The notes beneath the pieces were generated by a model that saw only the letters and a list, made by a program, of their open reading frames with translations, searched no databases and was not told the origin of the DNA. The translations under genes and the position numbers were made by a program. Positions 1 to 9,261 of a DNA stretch of 64,000 bases are shown piece after piece (the stretch's first letter is position 1; each line of letters begins with the position of its first letter). This stretch comes from Bacteroides sp. 519 (GTDB lineage Bacteria; Bacteroidota; Bacteroidia; Bacteroidales; Bacteroidaceae). The stretch is from positions 159,704-223,703 of the forward strand of contig NZ_QVMJ01000005.1 of the NCBI RefSeq assembly GCF_010500955.1. The letters are read 5' to 3'.

Positions 1-245
1 TTTTTGCTGCTGTTATGAAGCATCAGGAAGCCCCCGGAACAACATTCAAAAAACACATGGCAATTGCTAAAGGACTATTAAGTGAAGATGATTATTTGTT
101 ACAGGAGATTCTATTTAACCCGCGCACCCCTTCGCAAGTAGAGAATATCCGTACCGAGTTAAAAAAACTTCTGGCTATTATTACTGAAAAAGATGCTGAG
201 GGGATGAAGAGGTATTTAACTAAGATTAGGGAGAATATAAAATAA
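1..245 (+). CDS. tyrA: Prephenate dehydrogenase, C-terminal fragment
   Basis: Last ~80 codons of a gene that begins before the window; the frame is open from base 3 to the TAA at 243-245. The sequence, including AAVMKHQEAPGTTFKKHMAI and ILFNPRTPSQV, matches my recollection of the helical C-terminal domain of Bacteroidales prephenate dehydrogenase, which converts prephenate to 4-hydroxyphenylpyruvate in tyrosine synthesis. The ATG at 15 is internal. The NAD-binding domain lies upstream and cannot be checked. The gene converges on the response regulator with 13 bp between stop codons. Confidence 0.7.
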   Translation, partial: FAAVMKHQEAPGTTFKKHMAIAKGLLSEDDYLLQEILFNPRTPSQVENIRTELKKLLAIITEKDAEGMKRYLTKIRENIK

Positions 246-258
246 GAAATGACTCAAA

Positions 259-1023
259 TTAGAGAAACGAAATATTATCCCTAAGACTGGGATAATATTT
301 TGATGATATTTCAATCAATAAATCATTAAAAGGCGGATAAAAAACACAATACCGCTTTTTACCTTCGTTCTTAATAGAAAAAAGATAATTGATATTTATA
401 ATATGATGTTGTGAAGACTGAAAGAAATCCGAATTAAGTTTAAGGATCTCGTCTCCTTTGGTTGAATATTTAAGTGGGTAACTGGTATTATCAGCCAGAA
501 TAGCCTTCCATAGCCTGTTTTCTTTTCCACCATATTCAAAATAAACCACCTGTGATGTCTTTACAATAAGATGTTCGGTTTTCATATTAAGAGCAATCAA
601 ACCATTTTTGTGTGTCAGGTTCTCAACTTCTTGTTTTATGTTGAGTTTCTCATTAATCAGTTTATTTTTCACCCGGTTAATTACGCTGTCAAGTTCTACT
701 TTTTTGTAGGGTTTGAGCAAATAATCGAAAGCAGAATGATGTATGGCCTCCATCTTATAATCGTATGCCGTATAGAATACAACACACATTTTTTTTCCAT
801 CAATAACATCCGCCATTTGCTGCAAAAAATCAAGTCCATTCATATCGGGCATTTCCATGTCGAGAAATAGCAAATCGGGCATATTTGTTTCTAAAGAAGA
901 TAAAGCAACTGTAGCAGCTGTATATGTGGCTGCAACCGAAATTTCATTATAGCCAGCAAGGTCTTTCTGCAAAACATCAATACAGGCCTGCTTATCATCT
1001 ATTATAATTGTTTTAATTTTCAT
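259..1023 (-). CDS. LytTR-family response regulator
   Basis: 254 aa. An N-terminal receiver domain (about 1-120) has the acidic pair D9-D10, phosphoacceptor D55 in LLFLDMEMPDMNG, T85 and K104 (YLLKPYKK), so the full phosphorylation site is present. Residues ~150-250 form a LytTR DNA-binding domain. The start overlaps the stop of the upstream histidine kinase by 4 bp (ATGA type), which implies translational coupling and a cognate LytS/LytR-type pair. The DNA targets are unknown. Family is certain, role is not. Confidence 0.9.
   Translation of the reverse strand: MKIKTIIIDDKQACIDVLQKDLAGYNEISVAATYTAATVALSSLETNMPDLLFLDMEMPDMNGLDFLQQMADVIDGKKMCVVFYTAYDYKMEAIHHSAFDYLLKPYKKVELDSVINRVKNKLINEKLNIKQEVENLTHKNGLIALNMKTEHLIVKTSQVVYFEYGGKENRLWKAILADNTSYPLKYSTKGDEILKLNSDFFQSSQHHIININYLFSIKNEGKKRYCVFYPPFNDLLIEISSKYYPSLRDNISFL
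271..299. terminator. Hairpin between convergent tyrA and LytTR regulator
   Basis: AATATTATCCC (271-281) pairs with GGGATAATATT (289-299) around a 7-nt loop, and four T follow on the + strand. It lies 26 bp after the tyrA stop, inside the last codons of the opposing regulator gene. It is a plausible tyrA terminator, but the T tract is short. Confidence 0.4.
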
Positions 1024-3032
1024 AATTCGTATTTGTAAGATATGGGAATGGAAATTTCTACAAGTGTGCCTGGTTTCGGCGAATCCATGACATTCAGATT
1101 CCGGACATCAAACTCTATTCTTTCAACATTATGTGAATTAAGCAGTTCAATGGTTTGCTTTAAAATCTGTAATCCCTTTTTTGTTCCATTATCACTGGTA
1201 TTTATATTTTTAACCTGAAAACCAACTCCATTATCTGCTATCGCTATTTTAATCCAGTTAGAATGAATCCGGGCAGATATCTCAATGCGATCGTTCTGGT
1301 TTGGTAGAGGAAAAGCTGATTTAATAGCATTCTCTACTGGTATTTGAATTATCATGGAGGGGACATTCATATTGGTATCGATTGCACCATCTATTTTCCA
1401 CTCTATCTGGGGAAAAGTAGTAGCAATGCTACAAGTGAGATCCAAATAGTTACGTACAATCTCAAGTTCGGTGCCAAGAGATGTGAATATTTTGTCGGAC
1501 ATTAACAGTTCATTTCTCAATGACTTCACCAGTAAATCAATGGTTTCATATTCTGCAGTGTTGCGCAAAGAAGGCAGTATGGCCGTTATTACATTTTTCA
1601 CATAGTGTGGGGTCATCCTGTTTTTTATATTCTTCGCTCTGAGTGCAGTTAATTGGCTTAATTGCTTATTGTATTCCTGCTTTTTTCGGCTTCTCCAATA
1701 AAATGCGATAACAATAAACACAACACAAATAAATACTGCGGCCAGTAAAATTAAATAATTCTGATTTTTGAGTTTCAATACACTCTGCTCTCCGGTTATA
1801 ATACGAATATCCCTATTCAGTAGCATTGTATCTCGCTCGTGACGTAAATTCATTTCGGCAATGTTGTTTTGCAGGGTGATATTCCGTAGCGAATCATTGA
1901 ATTCATCGGCCAGTTCACGATACTTATACGCTTTAGGGTAATCTTTTCTTTTCCGATATAGTTCTTCCAAACGCTTATTATTATAATAGATATAAATAGG
2001 TGCTATGGGTACAGATGAATAATCTTTAAGAAGTAACTGTTCGGCACCTGACAGATTTCCGTTCAATAAATTTAATGAAGCATACAATCCGTCAAGGTAA
2101 TAATCCATATCAGAAAAACCAGGGCCTCCTATATTTTCTTTTGCTTTATCCAAATAGTACCGGGCAGAATCGGGTTGATTCAGAAGCAGATAAATTTCTC
2201 CTAAATTAATATCAGATACCCTGATGGCAGATGCATATCCAAATTGATTGGCTATCTCTTTTGATTTCTTAAACCAAGGTAGCGCACTTGCATATTCTTT
2301 CTTTGAATAATAATAGTTTCCCCTGCTTGCTGCATAAAAATTTCTTTCATTAATAGGACGATTATCGAAGTCATCCTCTATCTCACTAAAATAGGCTTCT
2401 GCTTTAGCAAAATTCTTTAAATCCGTATATACCTTTGCCAAACCGCTGTGAAATGCAAACTTCATATCTAAAAGTCCTAAAGAATCGGCTGTCAATAAAC
2501 CTTTTATATAATAATCTATAGCCAAAGGAAGTTCGCCTGTTAAAATGTAGCAATCGGCAATATTGATACAAATATCAGGTATTTGTTGTTTGTGCCCTAT
2601 TTTTGTTAAGCATTCTGCTGCCTTCTGATAGCAAACTATTGCCGAATCGTTCATGCCAACAAAGTAACTATATATTCCTCTATCATTCAGTGCTTTTGCT
2701 CTTAGTTCTTCTATCTGATTACTGCTCTTTTGTCTATCACAGAATGATAATACTTGCTTATTTATGATGAACGCCGAATCAATATTGTTCTCCATCCAAG
2801 AGCCATTGGAATACAATGACCATAATTTATAATAATAAAAACTATCTGTACAATGGTTAAGGTGAGTAATCAGTTCTTGCTTTGTTGCTGCCGGATCAAT
2901 ATTGAGTTCTTTTTTTAGCTTATTGAATAATGAGTCCTGTTGATTATTGACATCAGTATAAACAAAACGTTTACAACTAGTAAACATAAATATCATGGCA
3001 CAAAACAGGAGGGCATATTTGCTTACATTCAT
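1020..3032 (-). CDS. TPR-containing sensor histidine kinase (LytS/YehU type)
   Basis: The open frame extends to 3074 (684 aa). I prefer the internal ATG at 3032 (670 aa), because it gives a proper lipoprotein signal (MNVSKYALLF to lipobox FTSC) and because the -10 element at 3085-3092 would put the RNA start at about 3078. From 3032: lipoprotein N-terminus, TPR-like helical repeats ~80-390, one TM segment ~426-446, then a cytoplasmic His_kinase domain with RMTPHYVKN (H476) and an HATPase with ADNGVGF. The TPR part should be periplasmic and sense a ligand. It forms an operon with the LytTR regulator. The typical PHFLFN motif is altered to PHYVKN, but the histidine remains. Confidence 0.82.
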   Translation of the reverse strand: MNVSKYALLFCAMIFMFTSCKRFVYTDVNNQQDSLFNKLKKELNIDPAATKQELITHLNHCTDSFYYYKLWSLYSNGSWMENNIDSAFIINKQVLSFCDRQKSSNQIEELRAKALNDRGIYSYFVGMNDSAIVCYQKAAECLTKIGHKQQIPDICINIADCYILTGELPLAIDYYIKGLLTADSLGLLDMKFAFHSGLAKVYTDLKNFAKAEAYFSEIEDDFDNRPINERNFYAASRGNYYYSKKEYASALPWFKKSKEIANQFGYASAIRVSDINLGEIYLLLNQPDSARYYLDKAKENIGGPGFSDMDYYLDGLYASLNLLNGNLSGAEQLLLKDYSSVPIAPIYIYYNNKRLEELYRKRKDYPKAYKYRELADEFNDSLRNITLQNNIAEMNLRHERDTMLLNRDIRIITGEQSVLKLKNQNYLILLAAVFICVVFIVIAFYWRSRKKQEYNKQLSQLTALRAKNIKNRMTPHYVKNVITAILPSLRNTAEYETIDLLVKSLRNELLMSDKIFTSLGTELEIVRNYLDLTCSIATTFPQIEWKIDGAIDTNMNVPSMIIQIPVENAIKSAFPLPNQNDRIEISARIHSNWIKIAIADNGVGFQVKNINTSDNGTKKGLQILKQTIELLNSHNVERIEFDVRNLNVMDSPKPGTLVEISIPISYKYEL

Positions 3033-3084
3033 AGTATTTCGAGAATTGGCATTTAAACACGAATTTAACTCCAATGATGAATTA

Positions 3085-3092
3085 CAAAGATA
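3085..3092 (-). promoter_or_regulatory. Bacteroidota -7 element for the sensor kinase operon
   Basis: The minus strand reads TATCTTTG, a match to TAnnTTTG. No good TTTG is found at the usual 19-bp spacing. It lies just upstream of the sensor kinase and separates this unit from the kinase/phosphatase operon. Confidence 0.5.
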
Positions 3093-3122
3093 ATCTTTTC
3101 ACATTATAATAGCTATAAAAAC

Positions 3123-3153
3123 AAAAAAAATGCAGATAAAAAATCATCTGCAT
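3123..3153 (-). terminator. Intrinsic terminator of the ten-gene kinase/phosphatase operon
   Basis: ATGCAGAT (3130-3137) pairs with ATCTGCAT (3146-3153). On the minus strand the stem is followed by a run of eight T (A run 3123-3130). It starts 9 bp after the stop of the last gene at 3162. Confidence 0.8.
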
Positions 3154-3161
3154 GTTATAGA

Positions 3162-4553
3162 TCAATTTGAAAATGTAAAGTTCACATAATCTGAATTAGC
3201 TATAAATTTTCGTGTTGCTTCTTCATAAATTTGGACGTTAAATTTCAAAGCAACATTTTTTTGACCACTTTGTATGTGCAACTCGGAATACGGCATAAAT
3301 AGTGTAAAGTCATTATATATAGTATTTACATACTCAGGTGTAAAATTATCACTGACAGAAACCTGCCCATCTGTTGTTCGATATGACTGATTATAGTCTA
3401 ATAGTTTATCACCATTTTTGAAATGAAAATAGGCGACGCATCTTCCTCGTTTTCCTAACATATTGTTTGCAGAGAATTTTACATGAATCAACATTCCTTT
3501 CACATAGTTGCTGTTATATTGATCAAAATCTACCCAAACAGATTCAATCTTTCCTATGCTTTTATCATCTCCTTTCTGTATTATATCAATTCTAACTTTT
3601 TTATTATCTGCACGAACTTCCAAATAATCCTTTCGTTCAGAAGAAGATGTATTCTTTTGAAGTCGTAAAACAAAAGAATTAGAAGTTCTATTTTCTAAAC
3701 TACACCATGAGGGTATTCCCCAAAGTGTATACTTATCTGCGTCTGTTGAGACTGAGTAAGAGATAGTGTTTTCACTGGAAGGAGCTGTTGTAGATACAGA
3801 TGTAGCATTATTAACTTTTAAATAAGTAACTTCATTATTCTTCTTATATAAAGTGAATGTTTTTGAAAACAACATTTTTCCTTCATACCAAATTTCATAA
3901 CGATAATCTCCAGGCCTATAGGTACCACCGGTCTTAGTGCCCCAACCTCGTAAGGCTATAGTACTATTCGTTCCTGAGGTTACATTTATATCATCCGATG
4001 ATGTATAGCCTGAGGGTGAAGAAGTACCTGTACTTAAACTTCCATCGGGTTTATATATTTTTTTGTATATCGTTATTTTTTGTGGTTTATCTGTTAGGCC
4101 ATTATAAATAATGCGAGCCTTTAGATATTTAATATCAGAAGCATACAGGCGCGAACCATAATTACTGATAATCTTTACGCTGTCTTCATTAGCAAATTCT
4201 ATATCTTTAATGTCCATAAAACCTTTTGCAGCAAGGACTTTTTCATTCTCTCTTTGTTTTTCCTTTTCTCTCTCTCTTTCTTTCTCCAGTTCTATTTGCC
4301 GTAATCTTTCTTTTTCAGCAGCCTTTTCTTTGTTGTTAATACCTGTATTACACTTCTGAATCCATGATTGCAAATCGTTCCCTATTGGCTTGTCTGGACA
4401 GTCTTTTGCTGCTTCAAAGACACTAATTGCATCTTTATATTTACTTTGATTATATAATGATATACCTTTGGAGCGTGTATCATTATAACAGTTTTGCGAA
4501 AAACAAATTCCGGTAACGATTAACAATAAAAATAATAAAATGTGCCTTCTCAT
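3162..4553 (-). CDS. Secreted protein with BACON-like domain and kinase-shared beta domain
   Basis: 463 aa. A signal peptide (1-19, cut before QNCYND) is followed by a short TPR-like stretch and a highly charged coiled coil (~76-107, runs of K/E/R). The domain at ~112-240 is clearly homologous to the C-terminal ~120 residues of the neighbouring kinase at 4584-6284; both carry GTSSPSGYT, GWG and YEIWYEGKMLFSK / LEIWYKGKMLFSK. Residues ~258-327 resemble a BACON domain (CSLENRTSNSF to DIIQKG). The C-terminus is beta-rich. It is the last gene of the operon, 30 bp after the kinase, and probably works in the periplasm or at the surface as an adhesive or sensory partner of the kinase ectodomain. No enzyme motif is seen. 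Confidence 0.72.
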   Translation of the reverse strand: MRRHILLFLLLIVTGICFSQNCYNDTRSKGISLYNQSKYKDAISVFEAAKDCPDKPIGNDLQSWIQKCNTGINNKEKAAEKERLRQIELEKEREREKEKQRENEKVLAAKGFMDIKDIEFANEDSVKIISNYGSRLYASDIKYLKARIIYNGLTDKPQKITIYKKIYKPDGSLSTGTSSPSGYTSSDDINVTSGTNSTIALRGWGTKTGGTYRPGDYRYEIWYEGKMLFSKTFTLYKKNNEVTYLKVNNATSVSTTAPSSENTISYSVSTDADKYTLWGIPSWCSLENRTSNSFVLRLQKNTSSSERKDYLEVRADNKKVRIDIIQKGDDKSIGKIESVWVDFDQYNSNYVKGMLIHVKFSANNMLGKRGRCVAYFHFKNGDKLLDYNQSYRTTDGQVSVSDNFTPEYVNTIYNDFTLFMPYSELHIQSGQKNVALKFNVQIYEEATRKFIANSDYVNFTFSN

Positions 4554-4583
4554 GTTTATTCTATGTTTTAACCTGATCTGCTA

Positions 4584-6284
4584 TTAATTGATTTTAAAAC
4601 TTTTGCTGAACAACATTTTGCCTTTATACCATATTTCAAGACGATGTGTACCGGAATTGTAAGCTCCAGCCGTTTCATTGCCCCAACCTGAAAGCGTTAC
4701 TAAATTGTTTTTTCCGGGACGAACCGTTATTTCATCTTCAAAAGTGTATCCTGATGGCGATGAGGTTCCCTTACTTAAAACTCCGGATGGATAAATTAAC
4801 TTCCATGATAATTTTATCTTATTATCCTGTTCTGGTAATCCATCATATTTTATACGGGCATATAAATATTGTATCTTAGATGCATATAAGGTCTTTCCAT
4901 ACTCATCAATCGTTATGTCTCCATTACCATTTTGAAATTCAATATCTTTTATTATCATATTTCCATATTCGTTGACCATAGAATTATAAGTTCGTTTTGT
5001 CGTAGGGTCATTTTTTAACTTTAATGCCAATTGATAGAATTCTACAGCTTTTGGAAAATCTTTCACTTTTTTATATTGTGCATCCGCTGCTTTACTCCAT
5101 GCATTGTGGGCAGCATCTATTTTATCATCAAGCATTTTACTTAGAGAAGAGTAATTACTATATCCTGACATTTTAGACGAATATTTTATTTCCATTTCTT
5201 GTATGGAAGAAAGAATTTTTTTTGCTTTCAACAAGGATTCAGTATCAGTATTGCTTCCGCTACTAATATATGTTTGACATGAATCTAACTTAGCACTATA
5301 ATTTGACCAGTGTGCTTCAGCTTCTTCTTTTAAGGGATCTTTTGAATTCTGAATTATAGATATAACGCAAGGTATAAGCAGGATCAACAATACTAAAAGA
5401 ATATTCCTGATAGGATATTTTTTCTTTTTTTGTACCTCTGATTTCTTGGTAGGTTTAGGATCCTTTCTTCCTTCCAGTTTTGCTTTTGCAATCTCAACAA
5501 TTTTCTGAGCAGTAGGTCGGTCCCATGTTTCTTTTGCAAGACATACCCGCATAAGATGATTTAATTCGCGCGACCATCTTCTATCCAGTTCGGGAATTTC
5601 TGCACCATTAAGCAACATGCTACCACCCATACCACAAAACGGTAAATCACCTGTAACTATTTCGTAGATGGTAACACCTAAAGACCAGATATCACTTGCT
5701 TTTACTGGGGCTGGATCTTTTGTAAATCGTTCAGGTCCCATATACGACGTTGCCCCTGCTGTAATAGCCCTACCCGATTGTTTACGCATAGTTGAGCGTA
5801 TCTTTTTGCTAATGCCAAAGTCGGTTATCAGGAAATTATTATTTTCATCAATCAGTATATTGTCCGGCTTTATATCCTGATGCACAATAGGTTCTGGCTC
5901 TTGTTTGTGTAAATAGGCCAGTCCTGTTGCAACATCATGGATAAATTGCCAAATCACTCTTTCATTAGATACATTTCCTACCATATTGGCAGCCGATCCG
6001 TTAGGGCAATATTTCATTACGAGATAAGGGCGTTGTTCCCATACATCAAAATGGGTTGCAATAAGGAGGTTTTCATGATTCAGGCCGTAAGCTGTACGGT
6101 ATTCCTGTTTAAATTCGTCAATACCTCGTACATCCAGTGATATATATATTTTTATGGCTACATCAATTCCTAAGAATTCATCGTGTGCCAGCCATACTTC
6201 GCCAAAGCTGCCACTTCCTTTAGATTCTTTGAGGATATAACGATCGCTAAATTTTAATCCTTGTTTTAGTTCTGTCATAATCAA
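4584..6284 (-). CDS. Transmembrane Ser/Thr protein kinase with extracytoplasmic beta domain
   Basis: 566 aa. Kinase domain ~15-270: P-loop GSGSFGEV, K45 in VAIK, catalytic loop HQDIKPDN (D137, HQD in place of HRD), DFG at 155-157, GPER in the APE position. TM segment ~291-312, then ~250 residues outside: a helical/TPR-like stretch (~320-440) and a C-terminal beta domain shared with the next gene. It should phosphorylate Ser/Thr in the cytoplasm in response to a periplasmic signal. It is paralogous to the upstream gene (6291-7673) across the kinase domain. An in-frame ATG two codons later (6278) is an equally good start. It lies 6 bp after its paralogue. Confidence 0.88.
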   Translation of the reverse strand: MIMTELKQGLKFSDRYILKESKGSGSFGEVWLAHDEFLGIDVAIKIYISLDVRGIDEFKQEYRTAYGLNHENLLIATHFDVWEQRPYLVMKYCPNGSAANMVGNVSNERVIWQFIHDVATGLAYLHKQEPEPIVHQDIKPDNILIDENNNFLITDFGISKKIRSTMRKQSGRAITAGATSYMGPERFTKDPAPVKASDIWSLGVTIYEIVTGDLPFCGMGGSMLLNGAEIPELDRRWSRELNHLMRVCLAKETWDRPTAQKIVEIAKAKLEGRKDPKPTKKSEVQKKKKYPIRNILLVLLILLIPCVISIIQNSKDPLKEEAEAHWSNYSAKLDSCQTYISSGSNTDTESLLKAKKILSSIQEMEIKYSSKMSGYSNYSSLSKMLDDKIDAAHNAWSKAADAQYKKVKDFPKAVEFYQLALKLKNDPTTKRTYNSMVNEYGNMIIKDIEFQNGNGDITIDEYGKTLYASKIQYLYARIKYDGLPEQDNKIKLSWKLIYPSGVLSKGTSSPSGYTFEDEITVRPGKNNLVTLSGWGNETAGAYNSGTHRLEIWYKGKMLFSKSFKIN

Positions 6285-6290
6285 ACCATT

Positions 6291-7673
6291 TTATCGGAGG
6301 TAAATCTTTATATTTATTAATGCATAAAAAGAAATGATAACTATTATTGCGAAACAAGCATATAAGTATTTGTTTTCCTCTATTTTAAATGAATTATCTA
6401 GTTGTCCCCATGTAGAATATCCATTTTTCTTTATCTTTAGTATACCATAAACAAGTAGTAAAAACGTAAAAGAAATCAGTATATGGAACACTGTAATATA
6501 ATGCATAAAAACTAACAAACAAGCAAATGTTAGAATACATAAAACCCAATATCCATATTTCAGCCATTTCCAGAGCATAATACCAGCAAAAGCCATAGAT
6601 AAGCTTGTTAGTGCAAGAAACACATTTTCCCATCCAGTAATGAGTAATGGTAAGGATAAACTAGGATAAGTAAAATCTATTATAAAAAAAGCAATTGCTG
6701 CAAATGAACTTATTAAAGTAAATAACATTAAAAACACCGACACAAAAGGATGCCTTTTGTAAGGAATAACCTGAACTGTTGATTTGTTTTTTGGATTTTC
6801 TTTTTCTGGATTTTCTTTTTTCGGTGATTCTTTACTTAGCCAGAAAGGACGAACAGCCTGATAAGGATTCTTACACTTATCCGCAGCATATTCATAAAGC
6901 TGTTGAGCAGTGGGTCTATCCCATGGTTCCAAAGCCATACAAGCATGAATAACTTCGCTTAAATCTTTAGACCATTTAGATGGAAGTTCCGGCATTTCTG
7001 CACCATTTCTGAGCATCACGCCTCCCATGCCGCAAAAGGGTAATTCATCCATAGCCAATTCATAGATACTGGCACCTAATGACCATATATCACTGGCCTT
7101 TATGGGTGTTGGGTCTTTAGAAAAACGTTCCGGGCCCATATAGCCAGTTGCACCTGCTGTTATATCCCGTCCGGATTGTTTTCGCATTGTATTGCGGACT
7201 TTCCTACTGATTCCAAAATCAGTTATTGCAAAATCACCATTTTCTTTAACCAGAACATTATCCGGTTTTATATCCTGATGTACAATGGGATCCGGTTTTA
7301 TATCGTGTAAATATGCTAAACCGGAAGATACATCCCGGATAAATCTCCATATAGTATCTTCTGTTACATGTCCCGAAAGTTTTCCGGCAGAACCATTCGG
7401 GCAATACTCTAAAACAAGGAATGGACGTTGCTGCCATACATCAAAATGTGTCGCTACCAATAAATGTTCATGCTTCAAGCCGTAAGCTGTACGGTATTCC
7501 TGTTTGAATTCTTCTATTCCTCTTGGATCTAAAGAAACATATACTTTCACTGCAACATCGAATCCGAGAAATTCATCATGGGCAAGCCATACTTCGCCAA
7601 AGCTTCCGCTTCCAACAAATTGTTTTAATAAGTAGCGGTCATTTATTCTTGTATTTTGTTGTAAATCGGGCAT
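6291..7673 (-). CDS. Multi-pass membrane Ser/Thr protein kinase
   Basis: 460 aa. Kinase domain ~12-270 with GSGSFGEV, K43, HQDIKPDN, DFGIS and GPER. It is very close to the next kinase, with long identical stretches such as WLAHDEFLG and EFKQEYRTAYGL. After a Lys/Glu/Pro linker the C-terminal ~160 residues hold about four or five hydrophobic segments and no large ectodomain. The pair therefore looks like a tandem duplication whose cytoplasmic halves stayed alike while the sensor halves were replaced. It starts 1 bp after the PP2C gene, so it is co-transcribed with the opposing phosphatase. Confidence 0.87.
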   Translation of the reverse strand: MPDLQQNTRINDRYLLKQFVGSGSFGEVWLAHDEFLGFDVAVKVYVSLDPRGIEEFKQEYRTAYGLKHEHLLVATHFDVWQQRPFLVLEYCPNGSAGKLSGHVTEDTIWRFIRDVSSGLAYLHDIKPDPIVHQDIKPDNVLVKENGDFAITDFGISRKVRNTMRKQSGRDITAGATGYMGPERFSKDPTPIKASDIWSLGASIYELAMDELPFCGMGGVMLRNGAEMPELPSKWSKDLSEVIHACMALEPWDRPTAQQLYEYAADKCKNPYQAVRPFWLSKESPKKENPEKENPKNKSTVQVIPYKRHPFVSVFLMLFTLISSFAAIAFFIIDFTYPSLSLPLLITGWENVFLALTSLSMAFAGIMLWKWLKYGYWVLCILTFACLLVFMHYITVFHILISFTFLLLVYGILKIKKNGYSTWGQLDNSFKIEENKYLYACFAIIVIISFYALINIKIYLR

Positions 7674-7674
7674 G

Positions 7675-9255
7675 CTATTTTTCTATTAATTTGAGGGAGA
7701 AAACTAAAATGTCACCTGGATATAAAGGAGATGATTCATTTATTACTTCGTTATTTCTTTTTATGCTAACTATTTCATATTCAGGATTCTCCTTTTTAAT
7801 ATTTCTGTTTGCACTGTCAAATCCTTCACTTTTTTCAACTCTGTATTCTACTTCTTTGTATTCTTTCTTAATTGGAGTCAAATCATTTTCCGAATGCGTT
7901 GGTCCAATATCTTCTGTTCCGGTTTCTGGATCAATAGTTGTCTGTGCTGGTGAAGCTTTTACCTCTATAATTTCGTTTATTTTCTTATTTATACTATCCG
8001 TTTTTTCGATTGAAATAATGCATTTCTTTTTCTCTTCCAGAATCTGAATATTCCTTTCTATTTCATCCAATTTAGCACTATCAGCAAGATTGATATCATC
8101 TACGATAGCTTTAATTTCCAAAAAATCTTGAATTTCTTTTAACCGCTTCGTTAAATCAATTTTTCTTTCCTCTAAAGTCGGTTTATTATTCGTTTGTACA
8201 ATTTCATCTGTATCTTCTGGTGGGGGTGTTTCACGAATATTATTCCATACCAAGTAAACTGCGCCAAGAACCAGTAAAGAAAACACAACTGCTATAATAG
8301 CCAGAAGGCTTTTTCGGCTGGTACGGATATTAACCGTTTTATTCCAGTATGTTTTTTCTTGTTTAACCATCTCCGGCTCTTTATTAAAAAATTCTTCCGG
8401 AGTCTCCGATGCACCATTTAATATTTCACATAAAATAGTGGTTACATTATCATACCAGCCTGCTTTCTCGGCAGCATCCCATAGTGCTTCCCTGCATTCC
8501 TGCATGGTTGAACAGTTATTGCGGATGATGGTTTCAATTTCCTCATCACGTAATACCCCACTCAGCCCGTCACTGCATAGCATAATGATATCCGAGTTAT
8601 ATACCTTGAACAACCGGGTTTCGGGTTTTGCCTTTTTAGAAGGATCACCCAGACTGCGGGTAATTATATTACCCTGTGGATGATCAAAAGCCTGATCATA
8701 TGTTATAATGCCTTGGTTAACCAGTTCCTGTACATACGAATGGTCTTCTGATAGAGGCTGCAAACCATTTTGAGCATTGAAACGGTAAGCCCGGCTGTCA
8801 CCACACCAGCTTACTGTTAATTCATCCCCTGAAAGCCAGGCAACAATAATGGTGCTTCCCATGCCTTCGTGCTCGGAATTATTTTTTGCATCTGCTTTTA
8901 TTCTCTTGTCGGCTTCCACAATAACATCTTCTATAAAGCGTTTTCGTGATTCGTGGGTAGCAGCCAGTTCTGGAGTTATTTTTCCGGGCGAGAAGTATTC
9001 TTTTACCGTATTAACAGCGATTTCGGATGCTACTTCACCTGCATTCATTCCTCCCATGCCATCGGCCACAGCCATAAGCATTCCACAATCGGAGAGAACA
9101 ATCTCTTTATCGGTATGGAAACTTTGGGGAATTTTATCGGCAAGATTATCATCAACAAAAAAGTTATCTTCGTTACCTTTGTTGGGGGCCTCCTCGTTAT
9201 ATTTGCCAGCTGCTTCGGTATAAGCAGTAATCCTGAAGGTTATATGATTTTTCAT
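7675..9255 (-). CDS. PP2C-family protein Ser/Thr phosphatase, membrane anchored
   Basis: 526 aa. PPM/PP2C catalytic domain ~1-285: metal-site motifs NKGNED (D30), VADGMGG (D65), GSTIIVAW, WCGDSRAYR, LCSDGLSG and WYDNVTTIL, all intact. One TM segment at ~318-340 is followed by a Glu/Lys-rich coiled stretch and a small C-terminal domain (~455-526) of unknown type. It should reverse the phosphorylation made by the three kinases of the operon and is tethered to the same membrane. Spacing is 6 bp from the gene before and 1 bp from the kinase after. Confidence 0.9.
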   Translation of the reverse strand: MKNHITFRITAYTEAAGKYNEEAPNKGNEDNFFVDDNLADKIPQSFHTDKEIVLSDCGMLMAVADGMGGMNAGEVASEIAVNTVKEYFSPGKITPELAATHESRKRFIEDVIVEADKRIKADAKNNSEHEGMGSTIIVAWLSGDELTVSWCGDSRAYRFNAQNGLQPLSEDHSYVQELVNQGIITYDQAFDHPQGNIITRSLGDPSKKAKPETRLFKVYNSDIIMLCSDGLSGVLRDEEIETIIRNNCSTMQECREALWDAAEKAGWYDNVTTILCEILNGASETPEEFFNKEPEMVKQEKTYWNKTVNIRTSRKSLLAIIAVVFSLLVLGAVYLVWNNIRETPPPEDTDEIVQTNNKPTLEERKIDLTKRLKEIQDFLEIKAIVDDINLADSAKLDEIERNIQILEEKKKCIISIEKTDSINKKINEIIEVKASPAQTTIDPETGTEDIGPTHSENDLTPIKKEYKEVEYRVEKSEGFDSANRNIKKENPEYEIVSIKRNNEVINESSPLYPGDILVFSLKLIEK

Positions 9256-9261
9256 ACGCTG

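Noticed and set aside
571..870. 99-aa + strand frame opposite the LytTR regulator
   Set aside because: It is the antisense of a conserved receiver domain; no promoter or domain supports it.
3033..3074. Longer start of the TPR sensor kinase at 3074
   Set aside because: The -7 element at 3085-3092 would start RNA at ~3078, and the internal ATG at 3032 begins a proper lipoprotein signal.
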